Position numbers and translations under genes: made by a program. From NCBI RefSeq assembly GCF_000749845.1, contig NZ_JQHM01000002.1, positions 62,001 to 126,000 of the forward strand: DNA of 64,000 nt, written 5' to 3'. The DNA comes from Pectobacterium betavasculorum. GTDB taxonomy: Bacteria > Pseudomonadota > Gammaproteobacteria > Enterobacterales > Enterobacteriaceae. Below the pieces are notes generated by a model that worked only from the letters and a program-made list of their open reading frames with translations, had not been told where the DNA came from and made no database searches. Within the stretch, counting starts at the first letter, position 1; each line of letters begins with the position of its first letter. Of the stretch, positions 20,907-30,373 are shown piece after piece.

Positions 20907-21362
20907 ATGACCGAGATAACCGACACCGCACATCCTTTTGGCCACCACATCACTGTTGCCGATCTGCTGACACGATTCGATGCCTGCCGAGCTTGGGAAG
21001 ATCGCTATCGACAGCTCATTTTGCTGGCAAAATCGCTGCCAGCACTGCCCGATGCACTAAAAACCGAGGATATTTCATTATCCGGCTGTGAAAATCACGT
21101 CTGGCTAGGTTACCAACGTCAGGAAGACGGCAGACTACATTTTTACGGTGATAGCGACGGGCGCATCGTGCGGGGATTGCTAGCAGTATTATTAACCGCC
21201 GCTGAGGGAAAAACGCCAGAAACGCTGTTACAGCAGGATCCGCTGGCGCTATTCGATACGTTGGGGCTACGCGTTCAGCTCAGCGCTTCACGTTCAAGCG
21301 GGCTGGCCGCGTTAGCCGCCAGAATCAAGGACATTGCCGAACAAGAAGCGGCGAGCGAGTAG
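20907..21362 (+). CDS. csdE: sulfur acceptor protein CsdE
   Basis: A 151-residue SufE-like protein (E. coli 147) that takes the persulfide from CsdA. The acceptor cysteine is Cys61 in [13 protein letters not shown]. The fold signatures [18 protein letters not shown] and [19 protein letters not shown] are present. It passes sulfur towards TcdA and other targets. The start ATG at 20907 follows a short tandem repeat; no strong ribosome site is visible. Confidence 0.94.
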   Translation: MTEITDTAHPFGHHITVADLLTRFDACRAWEDRYRQLILLAKSLPALPDALKTEDISLSGCENHVWLGYQRQEDGRLHFYGDSDGRIVRGLLAVLLTAAEGKTPETLLQQDPLALFDTLGLRVQLSASRSSGLAALAARIKDIAEQEAASE

Positions 21363-21376
21363 CAGATTACGCGATG

Positions 21377-22195
21377 CTATCTCTGCGTCGCGGACGCTCT
21401 TTCCATTTTCGCGATCATCTTCTTCAGCGCATGAGAGACCGCAACGAACCCAAAGGTTGCGGTGACCATCGTCGCCGCACCAAAGCCTGACGCGCAATCC
21501 ATACGCATCACCCCATCAGCCGTACTGCGAGACGCACAAACGGAACCGTCAGGCTGCGGATAAACCAGCGGTTCGCTGGAAAATACACAATCGATACCCA
21601 GTTTTCCTTTGCTGTTCTTCACCACGTTAAAATCGTGCTTTAACCGTTCACGCAGCTTAGCGGCCAGCGGATCCTGAATCGTTTTCGCCAGATCGACCAC
21701 CTCAATGCGGGTCGGATCGATCTGCCCGCCCGCACCGCCGGTTGTCACCACCGGGATCTTATAGCGACGACAGTATGACAGCAGAGCAGCCTTCGGGCGA
21801 ACGCTGTCGATAGCATCAATCACATAGCTAAAATTCTGGTCGAGAAACTCGGCCACGTTTTCCGCGCTGATGAAATCATCCACGCAGGTGACGTTGCATT
21901 CTGGGTTGATCGCCAGAATACGTTCCGCCATCACTTCCGTTTTCGACTGTCCGGTATGCTGACGCAGCGCGTGGATCTGGCGGTTGGTATTACTGACACA
22001 CACATCATCCATATCGATCAGCGTGATCGCGCCGATGCCGGTACGTGCCAGCGCCTCAGCCGCCCAGGAGCCGACGCCGCCGATGCCAATCACGCAAACG
22101 TGAGCCTGAGAAAACAGCGCCAGCGCCTGTTGACCATATAACCGCGCGGTGCCGCCGAAGCGTTGCAAATAGGCTTCGGATAATTGCGTATTCAT
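21377..22195 (-). CDS. tcdA: tRNA threonylcarbamoyladenosine dehydratase
   Basis: A 272-residue E1-like ATPase that cyclises the t6A37 base of tRNAs to ct6A. The nucleotide loop is GIGGVGSWAAEALARTGIG (residues 37-55), followed by IDMDDVCVSNTNRQ. The C-terminal SGFGAATMVTATFGFVAVSHALKKM is the hydrophobic tail that associates the protein with membrane in this family. It converges with csdE, its sulfur-system partner. Confidence 0.95.
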   Translation of the reverse strand: MNTQLSEAYLQRFGGTARLYGQQALALFSQAHVCVIGIGGVGSWAAEALARTGIGAITLIDMDDVCVSNTNRQIHALRQHTGQSKTEVMAERILAINPECNVTCVDDFISAENVAEFLDQNFSYVIDAIDSVRPKAALLSYCRRYKIPVVTTGGAGGQIDPTRIEVVDLAKTIQDPLAAKLRERLKHDFNVVKNSKGKLGIDCVFSSEPLVYPQPDGSVCASRSTADGVMRMDCASGFGAATMVTATFGFVAVSHALKKMIAKMERASATQR

Positions 22196-22251
22196 TCAAC
22201 CAACCTTACGAAAACAAAAGCACAGGAAAATAAAAGCGGCTCAGAATAGCG

Positions 22252-24510
22252 CTAAACCCGCACGACATCCACCAGACAGCTCATGGCGTTCGGCCCCTGC
22301 GTCAGCGGCGACGTGCCGATATCCAGCGTCAGTACATTCGCATTTCCTGATTGTTCAACCGGATGCCACGTTTTTTGACCAAAACCGGGCTCAAACCAGG
22401 CTCCGGTAGACATGATCACGACGCCCGGCGTTACACCGTCGGTAATCTGTACGCCAGCCAGAATACGGCCACGCGCATTTCTGACTTCCACCTGTGAACG
22501 GTCGATAATATCGCGCGCGGCAGCGTCCTGCGGATGCATATACAGCGTCTCTTTTCCTGCGGTCTTATTCGCAGCAACCTGTGGCGTAGCGGCCAGTTGG
22601 CTGTGCAAGCGGTCAGATGGCTGAATGGAAATAAAGTGCAGCGGCCATTCTTCCGTGCTTTTGGCTCCCAGCCATTCAACGGGAGGCTGCCACTCAGGAT
22701 GCGGCGCAAAATCGGCATAGCCATAGCTGGCGATGGCAGCGCTAAACAGTTCAATTTTACCGCTTGGCGTACTCAAGGCATGCTGCTGCGGATCGCGGCG
22801 GAAATCCTCAAAGAACACAAACGGCTTTTCATCCATCGGAATTTCTACATGTCCCTGCTGCCAGAAGTCCTCAAATGACGGCCAGCTATCAGCGAAATCT
22901 CGCTGCCTCACTCGGCACTCGTCATAAAGATGTTCCAGCCACTGCTGCTCGCTGCGGTTTTGCGTAAACGCGTCTCTATAGCCCAAACGCTCCGCCAGCT
23001 CGCTGAAAATATCCACGTCGTTACGCGCCTGATGCTGCGGCGCAATCGCCTGATGCATAGCAAAGATAAAGCGATCGCGGGACGATCCGCCAATATCATT
23101 ACGCTCCAGCGTGGTGGTGACGGGCAGCACGATGTCAGCCATCTGCGCCGCAGGCGTCCAGACGATATCCTGCACAATCACCGTATCCGGCTTGCGCCAG
23201 CCGTCCACCAGACGGTTCAACTGCTGGTGATGGTGGAACGGGTTACCGCCCGCCCAGTGAATCAGATGAATATCGGGGTAAGTGTGCGTTTCACCCTGAA
23301 AGGTATAAGGCGTTCCCGGATGCAGTAGCATATCGGCGATACGCGCCACGGGGATCGCCCGTCCTGCGTTCGGGGTAGACGGCGAAGCTGGTGCAGGCGT
23401 TGAAATACGTTCGTTGCCGACGCTGTTCATCGAACCGTGACCAAAGGAGAAGCCACCGCCCGGTAGCCCCACTTGCCCTAGCATAGAAGACAGCGCGATC
23501 ATCATCCAGTAAGGCTGTTCGCCACGGTGCGCGCGCTGCACAGAGTAAGAGCAGGTAATAAAGCTGCGCACGCCAATTAACTGCTGCGCCAGACGCCGGA
23601 TGCGCTCGGCGGGGATGCCCGTGATATCGCTGGCCCATTCGGGCGTTTTCACCACGCCGTCACCGCGACCGTGCAAATAGTCACTCAACTGCTCATAACC
23701 GACGCAGTAGCGTTGCAGGAAATCCTTATCGTCAGCGCCCAGACGCTGAATTTCATAACCCAGCGCCAACATCAGGGCGACATCAGTATTTGGGCGGATG
23801 GGGATCCATTCGGCATTCACAAACTCAGGGCAATCGTCGCGCATCGGGCTGATGTTAATAACGGGAATCCCTTTTGCCACCAGCGCTTCCAATGCGGGCT
23901 TAAGCGTATGGTGCCCGGCACCGCCGGATGCCACCTGCGCGTTTTTCAGCGCCAAACCACCAAACGCGAGAAAAATATCACAGTGTTCGGCGACGCTGCG
24001 CCATTCGGTCACCTTACCCGTTAGCGGATGGAAAGTGCCGATCACATAAGGCAGGAAGAACTGCGCAGCACCCCAACTGTAATTGCCCTGTTGGTCGACC
24101 GCACCACCGCCGGAAAAATAGAATCGTCGTACCTGAGAGCGCGCGTGGTGATAACGTCCGGCTGACGACCAGCCGTAGGAACCGGCAAAAAGCCCGTCTG
24201 CCCCATAGCGATCGCGAACACGGCGATTTTCCTGCGCGACCAGGTCGAGCGCCACGTCCCAATCCACCTCAACAAAATCTTCCCGACCGCGCAGCGTTCT
24301 GTCGCTGTTCTCTCGCTTCTGGAGCCAGGAACGGCGCACCGATGGCCGACGGATGCGCCGGTCGGAATACACCAGCGGCACGATGGAATCTAGCATAGCG
24401 GAAGGGGCCGGATCGCCCGCAAACGGTTCGCATCGAATTAGCCTGCCGTCTTCAACCACAGCGGTAAACGCGCCCCAATGCGCAAGATGTGGATAACGTT
24501 TAATCGCCAT
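22252..24510 (-). CDS. cytoplasmic BisC-like molybdopterin oxidoreductase
   Basis: A 752-residue enzyme of the DMSO/TMAO/biotin sulfoxide reductase family. It aligns with E. coli BisC (777) from the N-terminal HWGAF through FAGSYGWSSAGRYHHA, NYSWGAAQFFLPYVIG (Ser145 aligns with the serine molybdenum ligand), the WAGGNPFHHHQQLNRL cofactor segment and the C-terminal MGD-binding domain. There is no twin-arginine signal and no N-terminal iron-sulfur cysteine motif, so it should act in the cytoplasm with a bis-MGD cofactor. It probably reduces an S- or N-oxide; the substrate is not shown. It is divergent from a peptide-type ABC transporter and is not in this location in E. coli. Confidence 0.85.
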   Translation of the reverse strand: MAIKRYPHLAHWGAFTAVVEDGRLIRCEPFAGDPAPSAMLDSIVPLVYSDRRIRRPSVRRSWLQKRENSDRTLRGREDFVEVDWDVALDLVAQENRRVRDRYGADGLFAGSYGWSSAGRYHHARSQVRRFYFSGGGAVDQQGNYSWGAAQFFLPYVIGTFHPLTGKVTEWRSVAEHCDIFLAFGGLALKNAQVASGGAGHHTLKPALEALVAKGIPVINISPMRDDCPEFVNAEWIPIRPNTDVALMLALGYEIQRLGADDKDFLQRYCVGYEQLSDYLHGRGDGVVKTPEWASDITGIPAERIRRLAQQLIGVRSFITCSYSVQRAHRGEQPYWMMIALSSMLGQVGLPGGGFSFGHGSMNSVGNERISTPAPASPSTPNAGRAIPVARIADMLLHPGTPYTFQGETHTYPDIHLIHWAGGNPFHHHQQLNRLVDGWRKPDTVIVQDIVWTPAAQMADIVLPVTTTLERNDIGGSSRDRFIFAMHQAIAPQHQARNDVDIFSELAERLGYRDAFTQNRSEQQWLEHLYDECRVRQRDFADSWPSFEDFWQQGHVEIPMDEKPFVFFEDFRRDPQQHALSTPSGKIELFSAAIASYGYADFAPHPEWQPPVEWLGAKSTEEWPLHFISIQPSDRLHSQLAATPQVAANKTAGKETLYMHPQDAAARDIIDRSQVEVRNARGRILAGVQITDGVTPGVVIMSTGAWFEPGFGQKTWHPVEQSGNANVLTLDIGTSPLTQGPNAMSCLVDVVRV

Positions 24511-24621
24511 GACAACCTCAGGATAAGTAATTAGCAGGGTGGATAATAACCTGAATTATCCACGTCCCCAACATCAAGAAGAGTGAATAGTTTATGCATA
24601 ATCCGGCATTCGTTATCCATA

Positions 24622-24639
24622 TTTAAACGTTCGTTTAAA
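24622..24639. promoter_or_regulatory. palindromic operator candidate (TTTAAACGTTCGTTTAAA)
   Basis: Two 8-base arms separated by TT, an arrangement typical of TetR-family operators. It lies 112 bases upstream of the molybdoenzyme start and about 400 bases upstream of the transporter's binding-protein gene. The TetR regulator at 30478 is the obvious candidate ligand; this is inference. Confidence 0.5.
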
Positions 24640-24719
24640 ACATATGTTGGGCTAGGGTTTAACCAGAAAATAAAGAGGTGGTTCAGGATAATGTCGATCG
24701 TTTAACAACAGAGATACAC

Positions 24720-24772
24720 GGAGCGACCACGGGCGAGGTATCCCTGCGGGAACCTCATCCCCGTGTTTCTCC
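24720..24772. repeat. 53-base imperfect hairpin
   Basis: Arms GGAGCGACCACGGG-CGAGGT and ACCTC-CCCCGTGTTTCTCC pair around a TCCC-tgc-GGGA tip. Such a long, GC-rich, non-coding inverted repeat resembles dispersed intergenic palindromes of soft-rot bacteria, but I see no second copy in this window. Confidence 0.6.
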
Positions 24773-24849
24773 TAAAATGAGGCTTAAGTGACCCGCTTTA
24801 AAATTCAGGCAGTTTTATTCTTTGTTCGTTATTCAAACCAGGACGCAGC

Positions 24850-24912
24850 ATGAAAACCATTACACCACACAGCAACAGTAATGACGTTATTTCATTACTG
24901 CCCCGATGTTGA
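24850..24912 (+). CDS. possible 20-residue leader peptide upstream of the ABC transporter
   Basis: ATG at 24850 with AGGA eight bases before it, encoding MKTITPHSNSNDVISLLPRC and a TGA stop. A 9-bp hairpin (TTTCTCTTC/GAAGAGAAA, 24928-24950) follows after 15 bases, and the binding-protein gene starts 133 bases after the stop. The arrangement suggests a translated leader; the terminal Cys could be a sulfur signal. It may also be chance. Confidence 0.35.
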   Translation: MKTITPHSNSNDVISLLPRC

Positions 24913-25045
24913 CTTAACCCAGCCTTATTTCTCTTCCTCCTGAAGAGAAAGGTGCGTTGTCACCCCCAAACACATCATTCAAAACACGCCATTAAAAAAT
25001 AACAGCGGGGAGCACACCTCTGCCCTCTGCATACGGATGGGAAAT

Positions 25046-26632
25046 ATGAAAAAAAATTTCTTCTTGTCAGCGCTGATTCTGACATCTTCGCTCTTCGGCC
25101 TTGCCACACAGGCGGAAACGTTGACGCCCAAACGCGGCGGTACGCTGAACTTTTTGGCTGAGCCTGAGCCGCCGGTCTTAACCAGTCTGGTTAGCACCAG
25201 CGGCGCGGTGATGAAGATCAACGCCAAGGTGATTGAAGGCCTGTTGAATTACGATTTCGCTATGAAACCAACCCCGCAGCTTGCGACCAGTTGGTCGGTT
25301 AGCCCGGACGGTAAACAATATACGTTCCACCTGCGTAAAGGCGTGAAATGGCATGACGGGCAAGATTTCACCTCTGCGGACGTCGCGTTTTCCATTCTGA
25401 CCGTCAAAAAATACAATTCACGCGGTCAAGGCACCTTTGCCAACGTCACCGAAGTGAAGACTCCCGATCCGTACACCGCGATCCTGGAACTGTCAAAACC
25501 CGCACCTTACCTGCTGAGCGCGTTCTCCGCCAACGAAGCACCTATCGTGCCGAAACACTTATATGAAGGCACAAACATTCTGTCTAATCCTCACAATACC
25601 GCGCCGATTGGTACTGGCCCGTTTGTGTTCAAGGAATGGGTGCGTGGCAGCCATATCCTTTATGAACGTAACCCGAACTACTGGGACAGCCCTAAGCCGT
25701 ACGTCGATAAACTGGTGGTGAAGATCATCCCCGATGCCGCCACTCGCACGATTGCCCTTGAAACCGGCGCATTGGATCTGGGAAGCGACTCTCCCGTTCC
25801 ACTGAGTGAAATTGAACGCATCAAGAAAAACCCCAAGTTGGGCATTGAAACCGCGGGCTATGGTTACAGCCCGACGCAAACCCGCATCGAATTCAATCTG
25901 GATAACCCTTATCTGAAGAACCTGAAGGTTCGCCAGGCCATTGCGCACAGCATCAACATTGATGTGTTGAAAAACGTAGTGTGGTACGGCTATGCGGTAA
26001 ATTCACCAACGCCGATTACGCCGGAGCTGGCACAGTTCCATGATACGACGCCATCACCTTATGGCTTCGATGTTGCCAAAGCGAACAAGCTACTGGACGA
26101 AGCAGGCTTCCCGCGGCAGGCAAACGGTATCCGCTTCAAGCTGGTACATGATTTCATGCCCTATGGCGACAGCTTCAAACGCGTAGCGGAATACCTCAAA
26201 TCATCGCTGGCTAAAGTCGGCATTGACGTCACCATTCGCTCTCAGGATTTCGCCACCTTCGTTAAGCGTGTTTATACCGACCGCGACTTTGACTTCAACA
26301 ACGGCTCTATTTCAAACCTGTTCGATCCCGCGGTAGGCGTGCAGCGCCTGTACTGGTCAAAAACCTATCAACCGGGCGTGCCTTTCGGCAACGGCTCACA
26401 TTACAGCAACCCAGAAGTCGACCGTCTGCTTGAGCAGGCCTCGGTGGAAACCGATCCTGAAAAACGCGTGGAATTGTACAAGCAGTTCCAACGCATCATC
26501 GCCACGGATATTCCTGATTTGAACCTGCTCCAGATTAAGCGCCAGACCATTTACAACAAGCGCGTGCATAACGTCGTCACGGATATTCAGGGCGTCAACG
26601 GCAGCCTGGCCGACGTGTGGGTGGATCAGTAA
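25046..26632 (+). CDS. ABC transporter periplasmic binding protein, family 5 (peptide type)
   Basis: A 528-residue precursor. The first 23 residues (MKKNFFLSALILTSSLFGLATQA) form a Sec signal peptide. The mature part has the family-5 hallmarks GGTLNFLAEPEPPVLTSL, ATSWSVSPDGKQYTFHLRKGVKWHDGQDFTSADV and GTGPFVFKEW. The start at 25046 is chosen because GATGGGA precedes it at good distance; an ATG at 25037 lacks one. It would capture a peptide, amine or similar solute for the adjoining permeases. Its ligand cannot be read from sequence. Confidence 0.9.
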   Translation: MKKNFFLSALILTSSLFGLATQAETLTPKRGGTLNFLAEPEPPVLTSLVSTSGAVMKINAKVIEGLLNYDFAMKPTPQLATSWSVSPDGKQYTFHLRKGVKWHDGQDFTSADVAFSILTVKKYNSRGQGTFANVTEVKTPDPYTAILELSKPAPYLLSAFSANEAPIVPKHLYEGTNILSNPHNTAPIGTGPFVFKEWVRGSHILYERNPNYWDSPKPYVDKLVVKIIPDAATRTIALETGALDLGSDSPVPLSEIERIKKNPKLGIETAGYGYSPTQTRIEFNLDNPYLKNLKVRQAIAHSINIDVLKNVVWYGYAVNSPTPITPELAQFHDTTPSPYGFDVAKANKLLDEAGFPRQANGIRFKLVHDFMPYGDSFKRVAEYLKSSLAKVGIDVTIRSQDFATFVKRVYTDRDFDFNNGSISNLFDPAVGVQRLYWSKTYQPGVPFGNGSHYSNPEVDRLLEQASVETDPEKRVELYKQFQRIIATDIPDLNLLQIKRQTIYNKRVHNVVTDIQGVNGSLADVWVDQ

Positions 26633-26685
26633 TCGTAATACAACATTCCCGTGCGCGGGCAGGGGAACTCTCATGAAGGTATGTG

Positions 26686-27672
26686 ATGAATAAAGTAGAA
26701 CGAATCGGGCGCGTGTTGTGGCGTACCCTGCTTCATGCGCTGCCAACGGCGATTGGCATTATCATTCTGGTGTTTTTCCTGTTGCAGTTGGTGCCGGGAG
26801 ACGCCGTTGATGTGCTGGCTGGCGAATCAGGTAATGCAACCGAAGCGACCATGGCACACCTGCGCACCCAATTCGGTCTCGATCAGCCCATACTGCAACA
26901 GCTCTCGGTTTATTTGGGCAATTTGGCACAGTTCAGCCTCGGCTTCTCTCCCCGCTACAACGCACCGGTGATGGATCTGATCCTGTCACGGCTGCCGGGC
27001 ACGCTGTTCCTGATGCTACTGTCACAGGTATTCGCCATCGTGATCGGTATCGCTCTGGGAGCGATAATGGCGGTGTGGGCGGGTAAATGGCCCGATCGCC
27101 TGCTTTCTCTGATCGCGCTGCTGCTCTATTCCACACCGGGATTTTGGATCGGCCTGATGACGCTGATTCTGTTTTCCGTTCATCTTGATTGGCTGCCAAG
27201 CGGCGGCAACATCACCATCGGCGCAAACCTGACTGGCTGGACGTATTTCAAGGATATGTTGCAGCATGCCATTCTCCCGGTACTGGCGCTGAGCAGCTTT
27301 TTCATTGCCATTTATGCCCGCCTGACCCGAGCCGCCATGCTGGAAATCGCCCAGCAGGATTTCGTGCGCACCGCGCATGCCAAAGGGCTGTCGCCGCTGT
27401 GGGTCACAATCAGGCACATCCTGCGCTGTGCGCTGCTGCCAATTACTACCGTTGCGGGTATGCACTTCGGCAATCTGCTGGGCGGAGCAGCCGTGGTCGA
27501 GACGGTCTTTAGCTGGCCGGGGCTGGGTCGTCTGGCGCTGGAAGCGGTGATGGCTCGCGATTTCAACGTCTTGCTGGGTGTCCTGCTGCTTTCCGCTTTC
27601 TTAGTCATTTTGGCTAACGTGCTGGTGGACTTACTGCAATCCTGGCTCGATCCCCGAATTAAGGCTCGCTGA
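26686..27672 (+). CDS. ABC transporter permease, DppB type
   Basis: A 328-residue inner-membrane protein with about six membrane segments (first at residues 16-38) and the EAA loop TRAAMLEIAQQDFVRTAHAKGLSP near 215-238 that contacts the ATPase. The start ATG at 26686 has AAGG seven bases upstream. It is the second gene of the transporter operon, 53 bases after the binding protein and directly followed by the second permease. Confidence 0.92.
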   Translation: MNKVERIGRVLWRTLLHALPTAIGIIILVFFLLQLVPGDAVDVLAGESGNATEATMAHLRTQFGLDQPILQQLSVYLGNLAQFSLGFSPRYNAPVMDLILSRLPGTLFLMLLSQVFAIVIGIALGAIMAVWAGKWPDRLLSLIALLLYSTPGFWIGLMTLILFSVHLDWLPSGGNITIGANLTGWTYFKDMLQHAILPVLALSSFFIAIYARLTRAAMLEIAQQDFVRTAHAKGLSPLWVTIRHILRCALLPITTVAGMHFGNLLGGAAVVETVFSWPGLGRLALEAVMARDFNVLLGVLLLSAFLVILANVLVDLLQSWLDPRIKAR

Positions 27673-27673
27673 T

Positions 27674-28609
27674 ATGAATAACCTTTCTCCTGAAAACCTC
27701 GCACCGAAGAAAGCCGCAGCAGAGGGCGTCAGCTCAGCGACGACTCGTCCGTTAAAAACATCGTTTCGTCTGTCGCCGGAGGTGCGTGCATTTATCCGTA
27801 ATCCCGCGGGGATGGCCGGCCTGCTGTTGCTGATTACGGTATTTCTGATGGCGGTGTTTGCGCCGTTACTGTATCCCGGCGATCCGCTGGATATGGTCGC
27901 TCAGCCTTTCTTGTGGCCGGGCGAAAACCCTGATTTCCCATTCGGAACCGATTCAATGGGCCGGGATGTCGCTGCTGGCATCGTCCACGGCTCACAGGTT
28001 TCCTTGCAAATCGGCTTCTCAGCCGTGATGGTCAGTCTGTTAATTGGCACCGTCGTCGGTGCGCTGGCGGGCTATTTTGGCGGTCGGGTTGATGACCTGC
28101 TGGTTCACATCACCGAACTGTTCCAGACCTTCCCGACCTTTTTGCTGGTCGTGGTACTGGTCGCCATCGGTTCCCCTTCGGTTACGCTGATTTCTCTGGC
28201 CATCGGTATTGCCTCCTGGCCGACGATTGCCCGTCTGGTGCGGGCCGAGTTTCGCTCGCTGCGTGAAAGCGATTTTGTATTAGCCGCACGCAGTCAGGGA
28301 TTCTCCAGCCTGCGAATCATCTTTCAGGAAATGCTGCCAAACGCACTGCCGTCGATCATCGTCACCACGTCGGTCATGGTCGCTTCGGCTATTTTGATTG
28401 AGTCCGCCTTATCCTTCTTAGGCTTTGGCGATCCGAACCGCGTGAGCTGGGGCAGCATGATTGGCGCAGGCCGCGAATCGCTGCGCACCGCCTGGTTTCT
28501 TACCGCCCTGCCCGGCACTGCGCTGGTCTTAACCGTGCTGTCACTGAATCTGGTTGGCGACGCGTTGAACGATGCCCTGAATCCACGCTTACGAGGGAGA
28601 AGCGCATGA
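27674..28609 (+). CDS. ABC transporter permease, DppC type
   Basis: A 311-residue inner-membrane protein. The N-terminal 40 residues are cytoplasmic and polar; membrane segments start at about residue 47. The FGTDSMGRDVAAGIVHGSQVSL motif and the EAA loop LRESDFVLAARSQGFSS are typical of DppC/OppC. Its ATG lies one base after the previous stop codon, and its own stop overlaps the ATPase start (ATGA), so the set is translated as a unit. Confidence 0.93.
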   Translation: MNNLSPENLAPKKAAAEGVSSATTRPLKTSFRLSPEVRAFIRNPAGMAGLLLLITVFLMAVFAPLLYPGDPLDMVAQPFLWPGENPDFPFGTDSMGRDVAAGIVHGSQVSLQIGFSAVMVSLLIGTVVGALAGYFGGRVDDLLVHITELFQTFPTFLLVVVLVAIGSPSVTLISLAIGIASWPTIARLVRAEFRSLRESDFVLAARSQGFSSLRIIFQEMLPNALPSIIVTTSVMVASAILIESALSFLGFGDPNRVSWGSMIGAGRESLRTAWFLTALPGTALVLTVLSLNLVGDALNDALNPRLRGRSA

Positions 28610-30348
28610 AGCCGCTGGTCGATATTCAAGATTTACGCGTGGATTTTCCCGGCCATCAAGCGGTTCGAGGGTTAAACCTGACGATTCATGCCGGAGAAAC
28701 GCTGGCGCTGGTCGGTGAATCCGGCTGCGGTAAATCCGCGACGGCGCTGTCCCTGATGCGGCTGGTCGCCGAGCCGGGCAAAATCAGCGGCCGTATTCTG
28801 TTTGACGGACACGACTTGCTTACCCTGCCGGATCGCAAGATGCGCCAACTACGCGGCAATGCGCTGTCGATGATTTTTCAGGAACCGATGACGTCGCTCA
28901 ATCCCGTGCTCTCTATCGGGCAGCAGATTAGTGAAACGCTGCGGCTGCATGAAGCGCTAACGCCTGTACAGGCACGGACTCGCGCTATCGAGCTGCTGGA
29001 TCTGGTCAAGATCCCAGAGCCGGCCAGACGAGTTGATGACTATCCGCATAACCTGTCTGGCGGCCAGCGTCAGCGCGTCATGATCGCCATGGCCGTGGCG
29101 TGCCGTCCGCGTTTGCTGATTGCCGATGAGCCAACCACGGCGCTGGACGTCACTATTCAGGCACAAATTTTGGCGCTTCTGGATAATCTGCGGCGCGAAT
29201 TCTCGATGAGCCTGCTGCTGATTACCCACGATCTTGGGCTGGTTGCGCAATGGGCCGACCGCGTGGCAGTGATGTATGCCGGGCAAAAAGTAGAAGAAGC
29301 GCAGGCGGCTGACCTGTTTCAGTCACCCACGCACAGCCTTTCACCCAAGCATAACGCTTTCCCCAAACACAACTACACACGTGGGCTATTGGCGACATCG
29401 CTGCATATGGATCAGGACAGACATTACCGTACCCATCGGCTGGCGGAAATCCATCATGCGGCGACGAACAACGACTCCGGTTTTACGCTGCTGACGCCGC
29501 CCAGCTTGATTCACCGAGCCATCGATACCGACCAGCAGCCGCTGCTCTCCCTGCAAAATATTCAGACCCGCTATGCAACACCGCAGGGCAAGGTGCTGGC
29601 GGTTGACGATGTGTCACTGACGGTTTTACCCGGAGAAACGCTGGGTCTGGTGGGCGAATCCGGCTGTGGTAAATCGACCTTGTCCAAAACTATTCTGCGT
29701 CTGTTACCGCCTTCACACGGGCAGATCGTTTTTGATGGGCAAGATATAACCACGCTAAAAGAATCACGGCTGAAAGCGTTACGCCAGCGGGTGCAGATGA
29801 TCTTTCAGGATCCCTATGCCTCACTGAATCCACGCCACAGCATTCAGCACATTCTTGAAACGCCGCTGATTGTGCACGGCCCTGGCGATCGTTCGCAGCG
29901 ACAGTTGGCGATCAAAAATATCATCGATCGCGTTGGTCTGCCGCAAAGCAGCCTGAATCGCTATCCCCATGAGTTTTCCGGCGGACAGCGCCAGCGTATC
30001 GGCATTGCTCGTGCGCTGGTCGTGCGTCCTTCACTGGTGATTTGCGACGAGCCTGTATCCGCGCTCGATGTCTCGATTCAGGCGCAAATTCTTAATCTGC
30101 TGGTGGAGCTAAAGAACGAAATGGGTCTGTCACTGTTGTTTATTTCCCACGATCTCGCGGTGGTGCGTTATATCGCCGACCGGGTCATGGTCATGCAAAA
30201 CGGGCGCTGCGTGGAAAGTGGCGATCACCACAGCATCTGGCATCAGCCGCAGCATCCGTATACCCGCAAACTGATCGATGCCGTCCCCGGTGGGCAGCGT
30301 GAAGAGCTTGTACATTCACCGCAGATGAGCAGGCAGGCGCATGGATAA
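28606..30348 (+). CDS. fused double ATPase of the peptide-type ABC transporter
   Basis: A 580-residue protein with two nucleotide-binding domains, like a DppD-DppF fusion or GsiA. Domain 1: Walker A GESGCGKSA (near residue 38), signature LSGGQRQRV, Walker B LLIADEP. Domain 2: Walker A GESGCGKST (near 349), signature FSGGQRQRI, Walker B LVICDEP. The linker contains a local duplication, SPKHNAFPKHNYTRG, at about 246-260 where one PxHxYT is usual. Both ATP sites look intact, so one polypeptide should energise both permeases. Confidence 0.93.
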   Translation: MKPLVDIQDLRVDFPGHQAVRGLNLTIHAGETLALVGESGCGKSATALSLMRLVAEPGKISGRILFDGHDLLTLPDRKMRQLRGNALSMIFQEPMTSLNPVLSIGQQISETLRLHEALTPVQARTRAIELLDLVKIPEPARRVDDYPHNLSGGQRQRVMIAMAVACRPRLLIADEPTTALDVTIQAQILALLDNLRREFSMSLLLITHDLGLVAQWADRVAVMYAGQKVEEAQAADLFQSPTHSLSPKHNAFPKHNYTRGLLATSLHMDQDRHYRTHRLAEIHHAATNNDSGFTLLTPPSLIHRAIDTDQQPLLSLQNIQTRYATPQGKVLAVDDVSLTVLPGETLGLVGESGCGKSTLSKTILRLLPPSHGQIVFDGQDITTLKESRLKALRQRVQMIFQDPYASLNPRHSIQHILETPLIVHGPGDRSQRQLAIKNIIDRVGLPQSSLNRYPHEFSGGQRQRIGIARALVVRPSLVICDEPVSALDVSIQAQILNLLVELKNEMGLSLLFISHDLAVVRYIADRVMVMQNGRCVESGDHHSIWHQPQHPYTRKLIDAVPGGQREELVHSPQMSRQAHG

Positions 30349-30373
30349 GCACAGTGAACACAGGGAGAGAACA

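Larger units (their letters stand above)
24511..25045. other. 535-base divergent regulatory region of the molybdoenzyme and ABC transporter
   Basis: This gap separates two diverging genes of the accessory block. It holds a perfect palindrome (24622-24639), a long hairpin (24720-24772), a 20-codon leader-like ORF (24850-24912) and a second hairpin (24928-24950), listed separately. Much of the rest is AT-rich. Confidence 0.7.

Noticed and set aside
22252-24510. Naming the molybdoenzyme bisC
   Set aside because: Family resemblance is clear, but the location, length and neighbours differ and the substrate is unknown.
24961-24990. Match of ACATCATTCAAAACAC with 45731-45746
   Set aside because: A 16-base match without flanking similarity or structure; probably chance.
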